Shown: positions 34,902 through 42,573 of the stretch, piece after piece
How the letters are laid out: each line of letters begins with the position of its first letter
Position numbering within the stretch: position 1 is the first letter of the stretch
Notes under the pieces: generated by a model
Told to the model about the DNA's origin: nothing
What the model saw: the letters and a program-made list of their open reading frames with translations, nothing else
The model's database searches: none
Assembly (NCBI GenBank): GCA_021781535.1
Contig: JAJXWO010000010.1
Coordinates: 30,761 to 94,760 of the forward strand
Length of the DNA: 64,000 nt
Source: Deltaproteobacteria bacterium
Lineage (GTDB): Bacteria > Desulfobacterota > Desulfuromonadia > Geobacterales > Pseudopelobacteraceae
Direction of reading: 5' to 3'
Made by a program: the position numbers and the translations under genes

Positions 34902-35444
34902 TTTAGTCTCCCTTCGGATTCATTAGGGGGGTCTTTGCCATGCCTCAAATGTCTCCGCCCTTTGCTGCCCCCTTCCTGAGCCAAGGCAGGAGAAACTGCC
35001 GCACCACCGAGTGAAAACACTGCCGTCACGAAAAAGTTTTCATAAATCACTTCGCTTTCGGCTTTTATCGATTGAGGTATCCAGTTAATAGTGAACACCC
35101 GCATCTCAGGCGGCCGTCGCCAGTATAATGAAATTCTGTACGAACATGGTCGGTGCTGAATAACCGCTACAACGTTGTCAGGAAGCCCTTGGATGATCTC
35201 GATTATTTCTCTTCTCCTTTTTACCGTAGTCTCATTGACCTGCAATGTGTACAGGGACGTAAGGACCTTTTACATTTTATGATAAAAAAGTCCCTCAAAG
35301 TTTTTCAATTAACTCTCCGGTCAGCTATATCGAAAGTGTCGCCGGCGCTGGTAGGCCAGTCAAGCGCATCGCGATAAAAGTGGAGCGAAGCGATTCCGTG
35401 GAGCGGAAGGTCCGGCGATATGCCAGTTCAGGCGCGCCTTGCTT
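34902..35444. other. 543-bp gap with a possible broken exported peptide
   Basis: On the minus strand about 34910-35045, a frame reads NFFVTAVFSLGGAAVSPALAQ then a short basic, polar tail; it looks like a signal peptide, but the ATG just before it (near 35038) is out of frame by one base in an A4/T5 homopolymer. A GTG further upstream would be an alternative start. A TCGCCGG/CCGGCGA dyad spans about 35338-35427, after the stop of the first VOC gene, but has no attC core. No clear gene. Confidence 0.4.
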
Positions 35445-35870
35445 TTATTGCTCGGCAGAGACAGTAACCATCCATCCGACGCCAAACCGATCGGTAACCA
35501 TGCCGAAGCACGGTGACCAAAAGGTCTTTGATAGCGGCATTTGAACTTCGCCCCCGTCTGAAAGTCCAGCGAACGTCCGCTTAGCGTCAGCTTCAGTTGG
35601 TAATGCGATGGATAGACGAAAACCGTCAAAGTGTGATTTGTCGTCACACCCGTCTGAAGCCATGATGACAGCCCCTCCGATACGAATCGTGGCATGCATG
35701 ACTTTGTCCTCGAAGCCGGCCTCCAACATTCCTGGCGGAGGTGGTTCTGGATTGTCCCTATGGCGCATGAGCATTTCCACATCCGCGCCGAGGACTGTTT
35801 TATAAAAGTTAATCGCCTCCTCACAGCATCCACCGAAAAAAAGGTAAGGTTGGATTGTTGTATTCATCAT
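35445..35870 (-). CDS. PhnB-like VOC-fold protein
   Basis: A 141-residue glyoxalase/VOC fold of the PhnB type (IQPYLFFGGCCEEAINFYK, ATIRIGGAVIMASD, FGMVTDRFGVGWMV). These bind small molecules, often with metal; substrates are usually unknown. Preceded by a strong AGGAGATGAC ribosome site. It appears to be one unit in a cassette-like series. Confidence 0.87.
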   Translation of the reverse strand: MMNTTIQPYLFFGGCCEEAINFYKTVLGADVEMLMRHRDNPEPPPPGMLEAGFEDKVMHATIRIGGAVIMASDGCDDKSHFDGFRLSIALPTEADAKRTFAGLSDGGEVQMPLSKTFWSPCFGMVTDRFGVGWMVTVSAEQ

Positions 35871-35908
35871 GTCATCTCCTTTGGGGTTGGTCTGGATGAG
35901 CTTGATTC

Positions 35909-35976
35909 GCTCAACTGATCTGGCCGTGACCAGCGTGGCGCGTGTTTGCCAGCCAGCGTCTACGGCCGTGTTAGGC
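35909..35976 (-). repeat. attC-like recombination site
   Basis: Read on the minus strand (gene direction), GCCTAAC (35976-35970) fits the RYYYAAC core and GTTGAGC (35915-35909) fits GTTRRRY, 68 bp apart. Internal arms GGCCGT/ACGGCC and CTGGC/GCCAG give the attC dyad. It begins 14 bp after the stop of the VOC gene at 35991, exactly where a cassette attC belongs. Confidence 0.68.
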
Positions 35977-35990
35977 AGTCTAAAATGTGA

Positions 35991-36416
35991 CTATTCACGC
36001 ATCCCCGGCGTTACAGTTACTGCAACCAATATCCCCTCAGGACTGAGCAGACGGGTAACTATCTGTCCCCACGGTTCCTTTTGTGCTCTAGTCAGCAATG
36101 TATATCCTCTTTCTTCTAGTTCTGCGGTGGCTTGATCAATGTTATCAACGTCGAATTCCAACCATGCTTGAGGAACAGGGAGGTCAGGCGGCCAGCACTC
36201 TGACCCGAAACATGATTGTGCTGCCTGAGTAAGTGGCCACAGCGCGAAATGTTTGACGCCTTTTAATTTATCTGTGTGTAAATAGTCTCCATCCTTCTCG
36301 AAGGATACACCAAGAGTATCCAGATAGAACTTATGAGCTTCTGTTATGTTTTGAACAACTGGGCCGAAGCCAGCAACAAATAAGACTTTGAAATTTTCCG
36401 ATATTTTTCTGTTCAT
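35991..36416 (-). CDS. Glyoxalase/VOC-fold protein
   Basis: A 141-residue single VOC domain (LFVAGFGPVVQNITEAHKFYLDTLGV, WLEFDVDNIDQATAELEERGY, LLSPEGILVAVT). Related to glyoxalase or bleomycin-resistance proteins; substrate unknown. It is immediately followed by the attC-like site, so gene plus site form a cassette-like unit. Confidence 0.88.
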   Translation of the reverse strand: MNRKISENFKVLFVAGFGPVVQNITEAHKFYLDTLGVSFEKDGDYLHTDKLKGVKHFALWPLTQAAQSCFGSECWPPDLPVPQAWLEFDVDNIDQATAELEERGYTLLTRAQKEPWGQIVTRLLSPEGILVAVTVTPGMRE

Positions 36417-36457
36417 ATTTGCCCTTTCTCGTTTGTGCTTGTGAATGAGGCTCTCAT

Positions 36458-36518
36458 GCGACTAACGTAATGCCACTGGAGCAAGCCGTTGCGGCCGCTC
36501 AACGGGGGGTTATGTCGC
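36458..36518 (-). repeat. Second attC-like dyad
   Basis: GCGACTAAC at one end pairs with GTTATGTCGC at the other, with one extra base, resembling the extrahelical base of attC sites. An inner CCGTTG/CAACGG stem is present. The cores match RYYYAAC/GTTRRRY imperfectly. It lies between two VOC genes, after the stop of the gene at 36581. A 13-bp CCGTTGCGGCCGC is repeated at about 36487 and 36523. Confidence 0.5.
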
Positions 36519-36580
36519 AGACCGTTGCGGCCGCGGAACGACTTCTATAAAAGGGCATGTTCGCTTCGAAGATAACAACT

Positions 36581-37066
36581 TCAACCACGGCGCGCCGCCT
36601 CGATTGCAGCGATGTCGATCTTTTTCATCTCCATCATCGCATCGAAAGCACGCTTGGCGGCGGCGGGGTCGGGATCGGTTATCGCATTGGTCAGAGCGAT
36701 CGGTGTAATCTGCCAGGACAGGCCCCATTTGTCCTTGCACCAACCGCAGGCACTTTCTTCGCCGCCGTTGCCGACGATGGCGTTCCAGTAACGATCGGTT
36801 TCGGCCTGGTCAGCGGTTGCGACCTGAAACGAGAATGCCCAGTTATGCTTGACCTCGGGTCCGCCATTGAGCCCGAGGCAGGGAATTCCCATCACCGTAA
36901 ACTCGACCGTCAACACATCTCCTTTCTTTCCGGACGGATAGTCCCCTGGTGCGAGGTGCACCGCGCCAACGGATGAATCAGGAAAGGTCTTGGCGTAAAA
37001 TCGCGCCGCGTCCTCGGCGTCGCCATCGTACCAAAGGCAAATCGTATTCTTTGCTTGCTTATTCAT
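36581..37066 (-). CDS. PhnB-like VOC-fold protein
   Basis: A 161-residue 3-demethylubiquinone methyltransferase-like VOC protein (CLWYDGDAEDAARFYAKTFP, CLGLNGGP, ACGWCKDKWGLSWQI). It probably dimerises; ligand unknown. ATG after GGAGGGG. It is the third VOC gene in the tandem cassette-like series. Confidence 0.9.
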   Translation of the reverse strand: MNKQAKNTICLWYDGDAEDAARFYAKTFPDSSVGAVHLAPGDYPSGKKGDVLTVEFTVMGIPCLGLNGGPEVKHNWAFSFQVATADQAETDRYWNAIVGNGGEESACGWCKDKWGLSWQITPIALTNAITDPDPAAAKRAFDAMMEMKKIDIAAIEAARRG

Positions 37067-37733
37067 GTTACCCCTCCTGGTCTATGGGCGTGTTACTGCT
37101 TCATATTAACGGTCCGTTTCATTGGCGGTCGCGACCTGCCCGCCGACGTTTCTGGTCGGTTCTTCGCTTCTCGAAAGTATGATGCATCCTTCGGATCGAA
37201 GGGATTGGCTGCGCATCGGATTTAGATATGCTCTCTCAATCCAGATGCTCGTTGCACGGATGAGTTCGACCCGGCGTTTATAGCAGTTAAAAAGCATCTG
37301 TTCATAACGAGTACCTCCTCTAAAATAACGGTTGCACTTGATAGGCAGAATTCATGCCAATTGAAATGGCTGCAAAACAGGATAGTTATGGACCAGAGTA
37401 ATGAAACTGAGTCAAGAAGTTGCAATAATTTATTGCAGCTGTTTCGGGAAGTGTTTGCGTTACGATTCAATATTGGCAGGTTATTACATGAAGCAACATA
37501 ACTTGCACACGCTCCAAATATTGCAGGTTTCAGTGGATACTTTTTTCTCTTTGAATGCCAGAAAATGGTCTCTTCGTCACTTCAACCCTCCCAATCTTAA
37601 TGCCCCAGCGATGACCGAATTAACTCTTCCCGATGATTCCGCCAGTAAGCAAGTAACCCCCCCGGGATTATTCCCCCGGATAAGTCGCTGAGGCAGTTTT
37701 ACACGCAACAAAAACAGCGTTTGCGCCAACGCT
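37067..37733. other. 667-bp gap, no convincing gene
   Basis: Short open frames on both strands show no recognisable domain. A CCCCCCGGGATTATTCCCCCGG hairpin-like stretch lies near 37658-37681. Probably decayed cassette or insertion debris. Confidence 0.4.
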
Positions 37734-37914
37734 TCATCGCGGCATCAGCGCGAACACACCCCAACCCAGGTATTCACGCGTGAAAGCGGCGTAGCGCTCG
37801 GGTCCCCGTTTCCAGACGTAGCGCCGCGCCGAGAGTGGCGAACTTTTCGGGTGTGAACGGGTTATGGATGCGGTGAGCACTTTCGGTGATGGTGAAGATC
37901 CGTGGAATGTCCAT
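37734..37914 (-). pseudogene. Methyltransferase remnant with internal deletion
   Basis: From ATG 37914 the minus strand encodes a typical SAM-methyltransferase start (IPRIFTITESAHRIHNPFTP, then FATLGAALRLETGTR) but the SAM-binding core is missing. The sequence then resumes in another frame with RYAAFTREYLGWGVFALMPR and a TGA at 37734, typical of the C-terminus of the same family. The central two thirds appear deleted, with a frameshift at the joint near 37795. Confidence 0.72.
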
Positions 37915-38028
37915 TTCGGGAAATCTCCTTATGGGTGTGAATAGATCCGGTCACGGCCTAACGGTTTGGGGGAACAGCGGCGGTATAAGATCGCTGCTTC
38001 TGCCTGGCTTGGCATTCATGTTGTTGTC

Positions 38029-38634
38029 CTATCTTGCGGCACGCGGCAGCGACCAGTTGTATCTGACTGCCAACAATCGCAGGATAATTACGGTTGAGGC
38101 CGAAAGCATTGCTGTCAAGGCTGATGGCATTGCAGTCAGTTGCAGCAAGTAAAGCAAGGCTCCCCCGGCCAGACAGGCAGAAGCATATACCTCCTTCTGC
38201 AAAACCATTGGCACCTTGGCTGAAAGCAGGTCACGGAGCATTCCTCCAGCTGTAGCAGTCATCACTCCCATCATAACAGCGCCGAAAAAACCCAACCTGA
38301 ATTCAATGGCCTTGTAGGTACCGATCACCACAAAAGTGCCCAGTCCGACAGCGTCAAAGTAGATCAAGGGATGGGTGAGGAACTCCAGACGGCGGTGAAA
38401 GATAAATACCAATAAGGAAACTACTACTGAAAGATAAAGGTAAGTCTCATTCTTGAGTATAAAAGGCGGACTGTCGCCCAGCAATAGATCACGCAACGTG
38501 CCGCCACCGGTAGCGGTAACAAGGCCCAGCACCAACACGCCAAAGACATCCATCTTCTGGCGAATTCCGGCTAGAGCCCCTGAAGCTGCAAAAGCTGCAG
38601 TTCCCAACAGATCAAAAGCGTAAAGCAAAGTCAT
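38029..38634 (-). CDS. TRIC-family (UPF0126/YadS-type) membrane channel
   Basis: A 201-residue integral membrane protein with six to seven helices arranged as two similar halves. Each half has the glycine-rich motif TATGGGTLRDLLLG or TATAGGMLRDLLSA characteristic of TRIC/UPF0126 trimeric cation channels. ATG 38634 is used; a GTG four codons earlier overlaps its own ribosome site. Ion specificity unknown. Confidence 0.92.
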   Translation of the reverse strand: MTLLYAFDLLGTAAFAASGALAGIRQKMDVFGVLVLGLVTATGGGTLRDLLLGDSPPFILKNETYLYLSVVVSLLVFIFHRRLEFLTHPLIYFDAVGLGTFVVIGTYKAIEFRLGFFGAVMMGVMTATAGGMLRDLLSAKVPMVLQKEVYASACLAGGALLYLLQLTAMPSALTAMLSASTVIILRLLAVRYNWSLPRAAR

Positions 38635-38841
38635 TTTTATAGGCACTCCGTGAATAGTTTCTGTTTCAAAAGAGTCTAAGTAGTGTCAATCGGCTTCCAA
38701 CATTGACCCCCAATCGGCATCCTGATTGATCCACCACTTAACGTGATATCAGTATGTTATGAGGGGCAGGTGGGGAATTAATACCAAATACAGAAAACCA
38801 TTTGATATGATTGCAGATTCTAATCAGGTCTACCAAAGAAA

Positions 38842-38904
38842 AAAGGCCACTAATCCGAAGAAAAGTGACCTTTCTGATATTTGGCGTCCCCGAGTCGATT
38901 CGAA
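38842..38904 (-). other. att scar: terminator hairpin plus 24 bp of tRNA-Arg(CCT) 3' end
   Basis: AAAGGCCAC / GTGACCTTT (one mismatch), giving a T-run on the minus strand, is followed by a 24-bp exact match to the 3' end of tRNA-Arg(CCT), 38881-38904, starting TTGGCGTCCC. The tRNA identity then stops. This is a third copy of the att core, 20.6 kb from the intact tRNA. Confidence 0.88.
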
Positions 38905-39070
38905 ACTTGTCGCCCCACTTACTCTGGAGATAATCTCGTAACCAACTGATACTATTAATCATATCTTTCAGAAGTATGGTTAATAGTCTGGAGCCATAGT
39001 GCTCAATATCAGCTGCTTTTATACCCAGTTTTATACCTTAACTCAAGCACCATTTTCAGATATGTTGAGG

Positions 39071-39442
39071 TCAGTTGCCATCCAGCACCTCTACTGCCTC
39101 CACCAGTTTACTTGAACACAGATGAGCGTAGACCCTTTCTGTTATCAGTACACTGGAATGCCCTAACAGGTCACGTATCACTGGCAACGGAACATTCTTG
39201 TTCAACAGTCTGCTGGCAAAGGTATGCCTTGTTGCGCAGTGGATGACGAACTCGCTATCTCCCTCCAGTCCCATCTCTGACCTTATCCAGCGCCATGCTC
39301 GTTCTGCCTCATGCTTCGATATCGTGAATGGTCTGATAGGGTTGATCTGCTGCCGATCCTCCATGATCCTCCTGCATCTCTTCGTCATGGGTATTACCCT
39401 ATCCCACTCCAGAAGCACGCCGTAGTTACATTGAGGAAGCAA
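39071..39442 (-). pseudogene. C-terminal fragment of a tyrosine recombinase
   Basis: The 123 codons carry the end of an integrase catalytic domain: HCATRHTFASRLL (the HxxR box), LGHSSVLITERVYAHL with the catalytic His and nucleophile Tyr. The N-terminal arm-binding and core-binding domains and the first catalytic Arg are missing; the frame runs into unrelated sequence at about 39420, which belongs to the divergent SIR2 fragment. It sits beside the att scar at 38881, where the integrase of that element belongs. Confidence 0.88.
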
Positions 39443-39474
39443 TCAAAAAAGCCACTCCATCGTTTGCCCATCGG

Positions 39475-40581
39475 GTGCTCGCCTCGCTTCTGACCGCCAG
39501 GCATGTACCCTGTGTGTTCACGACGAATTTTGACCAACTGGTTGAAACAGCAACGACGGTGACGGATCAGTTGATGCCAGCCGACAAGCGTGCATATATG
39601 ACAGTGGCAGCGCTCGACAACGCGGCCCGCGCTGAGCTCTGTCTGTACGAATCTCGTTGGCCGTTGCTATCCAAACTTCATGGGGACTTCCAATCTGTTG
39701 AGTTGAAGAACACCAGCAATGAGTTGAAGGAGCAAGATGCCAAAATGCGAAGTGTTCTGACTACCACGTGTGCGCGTTTTGGGCTTGTAATTGTGGGGTA
39801 CAGCGGACGTGATTCTTCGGTGATGGAGGCATTGACCGAGGCCCTTGATCAACCGAATGCATTACGAGCACCCTTAAATGCGATCCAGGAGACATTGGGG
39901 TTCAGTTCTTCTGCTGTTCAGCAGGCAATGAAGACCGTGAAACAGATGCGGCTATTCGAGGAATCCGAATCTGTTGCCAAGGCAATTAAGCAAATGGATT
40001 CTCTGGGCGCGTTGGCAAAATCCATTCAAGCATTGAATCAGAAAGATTGTTTCGCAAGAGCTGTTAAGTCTTTTAACGCCATGCATTACCAACCACAATT
40101 TGGATTTTCAATCCCTGACTTTGAACTATCTGAAAGTATTGCCTTAATTGAGTCAGCAACTGAAAGTGATTTTGCTGATATATTCACAAAACTATCACCG
40201 AGAATCCAAGGTATTCTCATATTTATTTTCTACCGCATCCTGTTCCCGATTGCACTTGGTGTTGCTGGTAACTTAATGACTCCATATTTCGAGAAGGCAA
40301 TAAAATCTGAGAAATTGCCCACCAGCCAAGTTAGAGTAATCAAAAAAACACCTTTTCAGTATGTTGATGCATCAATTCTTCGATTTGTGCTTAGTAACGA
40401 CGTTAAGTTACGTGCAAAACCGAGTACACGCTCTGAAGTTCTGGATGTACTTGGGATTGGACAGGTAATCACCGTTCTGGAAAGAAAAAAAGGATGGGCA
40501 GAGGTCATTTATGAAAACGATGACGGCCAGACCTGTCAAGGTTGGATAATGACTCGTTACACAGCAAAGTTCAAAAACTAG
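39475..40581 (+). CDS. 5'-truncated SIR2-domain / membrane / SH3 chimeric protein
   Basis: The first 120 residues are part of a SIR2-like NADase fold (FTTNFDQLVETA, SKLHGDF, GLVIVGYSGRDSSVMEAL) as in anti-phage SIR2 effectors. The frame is open further upstream to about 39424 (RSYIEEAIKKATPSFAHRV), so the N-terminus was cut off at the junction with the integrase fragment; GTG 39475 is only the first start left. After DQPNA the SIR2 fold stops abruptly and an unrelated helical region, one hydrophobic segment (IFIFYRILFPIALGVAG) and a C-terminal bacterial SH3 domain (VKLRAKPSTRSEVLDVLG ... GWIMTRY) follow. It looks like an in-frame deletion fusion and is probably not an intact defence gene. Confidence 0.68.
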   Translation: MLASLLTARHVPCVFTTNFDQLVETATTVTDQLMPADKRAYMTVAALDNAARAELCLYESRWPLLSKLHGDFQSVELKNTSNELKEQDAKMRSVLTTTCARFGLVIVGYSGRDSSVMEALTEALDQPNALRAPLNAIQETLGFSSSAVQQAMKTVKQMRLFEESESVAKAIKQMDSLGALAKSIQALNQKDCFARAVKSFNAMHYQPQFGFSIPDFELSESIALIESATESDFADIFTKLSPRIQGILIFIFYRILFPIALGVAGNLMTPYFEKAIKSEKLPTSQVRVIKKTPFQYVDASILRFVLSNDVKLRAKPSTRSEVLDVLGIGQVITVLERKKGWAEVIYENDDGQTCQGWIMTRYTAKFKN

Positions 40582-40641
40582 AGGAACTACAATTGAAGTA
40601 TCTATTCATATAATAGATTTAGGCATCAAAAAGGGGGATTG

Positions 40642-40920
40642 GTGACAAAGGCAGATATTTTTGAAAAAGTAGCCGATACGACAGGTTATTCAAAAAAAGA
40701 ATCAGCTGAATTGGTCGAAGCAGTGTTCACCTTAATCAAAAGCACACTGGAATCCGGTGAAAAGCTCAAGATTGCTGGATTTGGGAACTTTGAGGTCAAA
40801 CAGAAGGCTGACCGTCGTGGGCGCAATCCGCAGACCGGTGAGGCGATTACCATCGAAGCCCGTCGTATTCTGACCTTCAAGCCAAGCAACGTTCTTAAAA
40901 TGGCTATAAACAAAATATAG
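40642..40920 (+). CDS. IHF-alpha-like HU-family DNA-binding protein
   Basis: A 92-residue HU/IHF protein: KADIFEKVADTTGYSKKESAELVE, GFGNFEVKQKADRRGRNPQTGE with the intercalating Asn-Pro arm, and ITIEARRILTFKPS. GTG 40642 is chosen with AAGGGGGATT before it; a TTG precedes it directly. The NPQTGE arm and LKIAGFG pattern favour IHF-alpha. It lies inside the decayed element and could be an accessory factor for integration. Confidence 0.9.
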   Translation: MTKADIFEKVADTTGYSKKESAELVEAVFTLIKSTLESGEKLKIAGFGNFEVKQKADRRGRNPQTGEAITIEARRILTFKPSNVLKMAINKI

Positions 40921-40923
40921 GTA

Positions 40924-42084
40924 GTGATGTTTTTGCTAGATCAAAAATATTCTATTAAAGGTTTGAGTACAGATAATGCTCTACATGCCAGCGGAGAAGA
41001 TTGTTCTGTGTTCTTCATCCCGCGTCAAGGTGGTGTTGATGACGAAGAAGTGCTCAATGAGGGCGCCTTACATGAAATTCCTTCTGGATTGAAAGATTAT
41101 GTCGCGTTCCTCCATGAGGATATTCAGGTCTATGATGAGAAGGATGCCCGTCTCCAAACCCCAATTAGGAAGTTTCTGGACACTAAGCTGGTTCAGCGTT
41201 TCAGAGTTGAAGATATTCTAACTTCCGTTCTCATTCGTAGAACGCCCAATCTCCCCATACCATTGAAAAGCGTTGAGAGTTCATTGTGCCGGGACATTCT
41301 CTTATGGGGTCTGAGCCTTGTATCCAGTCTGGTTGACAGAGGAAAAGGAGGGAAGACTCTCCGGCTGCTCAAGTCCATTCCTGTCCCTTGTCGCGGCGGT
41401 TGGTACGAATTGCGGGATTCCAGTTTTGATCCCGGGTGGCGAACAACTCTTGGGAAATATACAGCTGAGTATCTTCGTGGAGCAGGTACTGCAGGTTGTA
41501 AAGAGGCGTCAAAAAGGCTCCTTGTACAACCGCATGATGAACTTTGGGGACGAACAGGGGAAAAGTTCCAGCAATTGCTTGTAGAGGCCGGTGTTTTTGA
41601 TGGTTTGAGGCTCATAATCATTGAGCCAAAGAGTTGGCAATCAAGATTTCCAGCGTCTCTTGATTCATTTAATTTGCCTGATTCGACTCCAGTTGGAATT
41701 TCCGATGACCTCTGGAACGGGTATAAATCCTACGTCTCTCGAAGTGTTAAACTGGCATATTCAGGATATTTTACCTACGAAGTGCAGGCATTCAATATTA
41801 TCCCAGGTCTTGAAGAGTACGCTATTTTCGATGAAACGACTCGATTATCATTTATGCGAATTATTCTGGGAAGCATCGCAAAGTGGGACGAATCTTGGTC
41901 AAAGATAACAATAAAAAAAGTTGAAGGGTATTCTGACTATACCACTCATAATTCTCCTGTCGCTTACAGCACTATTCGTAAGTCTTATATGCTATTGTTT
42001 TCTAGCATTTGTGACTTGGGACTTTTCAGAAATATACAAATTTTTGCACTGCCTATACTCTCACTGATGCAGCTTCTCGTATAG
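40924..42084 (+). CDS. Fragment of a large protein, possibly defence-related
   Basis: A 386-residue open frame starting 3 bp after the IHF-like gene. The segments IPVPCRGGWYELRDSSFDPGW and LKDYVAFLHEDIQVYDE look like pieces from the interior of very large sacsin/Hsp90-ATPase-like proteins found in defence islands, but no ATPase motif is present. The last 20 residues are hydrophobic and may be non-native. Both ends are probably truncated. The assignment is tentative. Confidence 0.45.
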   Translation: MMFLLDQKYSIKGLSTDNALHASGEDCSVFFIPRQGGVDDEEVLNEGALHEIPSGLKDYVAFLHEDIQVYDEKDARLQTPIRKFLDTKLVQRFRVEDILTSVLIRRTPNLPIPLKSVESSLCRDILLWGLSLVSSLVDRGKGGKTLRLLKSIPVPCRGGWYELRDSSFDPGWRTTLGKYTAEYLRGAGTAGCKEASKRLLVQPHDELWGRTGEKFQQLLVEAGVFDGLRLIIIEPKSWQSRFPASLDSFNLPDSTPVGISDDLWNGYKSYVSRSVKLAYSGYFTYEVQAFNIIPGLEEYAIFDETTRLSFMRIILGSIAKWDESWSKITIKKVEGYSDYTTHNSPVAYSTIRKSYMLLFSSICDLGLFRNIQIFALPILSLMQLLV

Positions 42085-42101
42085 CTCCAAACTCATTACC
42101 C

Positions 42102-42190
42102 TTGCCGCATATTTGCCGCATAGCATAACATTTGAAAACAAAAAGGGTTAGCTTGTAAAAGCTAACCCTCTGTTATTATTGGTGGGCGTT
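42102..42190. other. Tandem TTGCCGCATA pair, hairpin and degenerate att end
   Basis: TTGCCGCATA occurs at 42102 and 42113 (11-bp period). A perfect AGGGTTAGCTT/AAGCTAACCCT stem follows at 42144-42169, then CTGTTATTATTGG at 42170-42182, a 13-bp match to the same position of the 42.3-kb att site (42314-42326); beyond TTGG the sequences differ. It has the same module order as the other element ends and may be a scar from an element that used a different or altered target. Confidence 0.5.
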
Positions 42191-42257
42191 ACTAGTGTTG
42201 AGCCAGTGACCCTTGCCGTGTGAACAGGAGTGCCGTAGATTCATTTACTCCCCTTGT

Positions 42258-42277
42258 TGCAACCTATGTGCAACCTA
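42258..42277 (+). repeat. Tandem TGCAACCTA pair (11-bp period)
   Basis: TGCAACCTA at 42258 and 42269. It occupies the same place, just left of a terminator and att core, as the AGTATGAAT pair beside tRNA-Arg(CCT). Probably recombinase-binding repeats of the older element. Confidence 0.55.
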
Positions 42278-42286
42278 CAGATAAAA

Positions 42287-42315
42287 AGGCACCTGCAATA
42301 GTATCGCAAGTGCCT
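42287..42315 (-). terminator. tRNA-type terminator next to attL
   Basis: AGGCAC-TGC / GCA-GTGCCT stem with five A on the plus side, reading as a T-run on the minus strand. It is homologous in arms and position to the functional terminator of tRNA-Arg(CCT) at 59.42-59.45 kb. Confidence 0.75.
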
Positions 42316-42317
42316 GT

Positions 42318-42371
42318 TATTATTGGCGTCCCCGAGTCGATTCGAACGACCGGCCCCTTCCTTAGGAGGGA
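42318..42371. repeat. attL: 54-bp direct repeat of tRNA-Arg(CCT) 3' half
   Basis: Matches 59456-59509 at 53 of 54 positions (single G/A difference at 42353). It covers the tRNA 3' end through the anticodon loop, where identity stops, as expected for crossover by P4-type integrases. Confidence 0.95.
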
Positions 42372-42384
42372 TTTTACTTCGTCC

Positions 42385-42495
42385 CTCCATTACACTTCTT
42401 ACTAAATCTCAATACTTCATCTAAAATCCATAAAAGCATTGACATAACAGCGTTTATCCTCCATTCTTATCTCCATTACACTTCTTTATAAATCT
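42385..42495 (+). repeat. Imperfect 25-bp direct repeats next to attL
   Basis: The repeat beginning CTCCATTACACTTCTT occurs at 42385-42409 and 42471-42495 (23 of 25 identical, 86 bp apart), between attL and int. Likely integrase arm-type sites. No gene lies in 42085-42573. Confidence 0.6.
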
Positions 42496-42512
42496 TTGTA
42501 GACCGCCTTTAA

Positions 42513-42534
42513 AAGTATGAATAAAGTATGAATG
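42513..42534 (+). repeat. 22-bp integration-associated repeat, copy 2
   Basis: Two AGTATGAAT copies 11 bp apart, identical over 22 bp to 26109-26130 (opposite strand) and 59385-59406 (same strand). It lies 39 bp upstream of the integrase start, so it could also control int expression. Confidence 0.85.
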
Positions 42535-42573
42535 TAAGCCAAAAGCATGAATTGAAAGCGCCGGGGGTATGTC

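Larger units (their letters stand above)
38881..42317. mobile_element. Decayed integrative element between att scars
   Basis: Bounded left by the 24-bp tRNA-Arg(CCT) fragment and right by the 54-bp repeat at 42318. It holds an integrase C-terminal fragment, a truncated SIR2/SH3 chimera, an IHF-like gene and a truncated large protein. It seems to be an older element at the same tRNA, mostly deleted. Confidence 0.7.

Noticed and set aside
34724..35245. 173-codon minus-strand frame overlapping the secreted protein start
   Set aside because: Only the short signal-peptide-like part looks coding; the rest is the antisense or shifted frame of the neighbour.
37401..37691. 96-codon plus-strand frame in the cassette debris
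   Set aside because: No ribosome site, no domain, low-complexity end; treated as non-coding.
39001..39040. TTTTATACC repeats beside the 38.9-kb scar as integrase arm sites
   Set aside because: Period is 12 bp and sequence is very AT-rich; no copy at the other end of that element, so not claimed.
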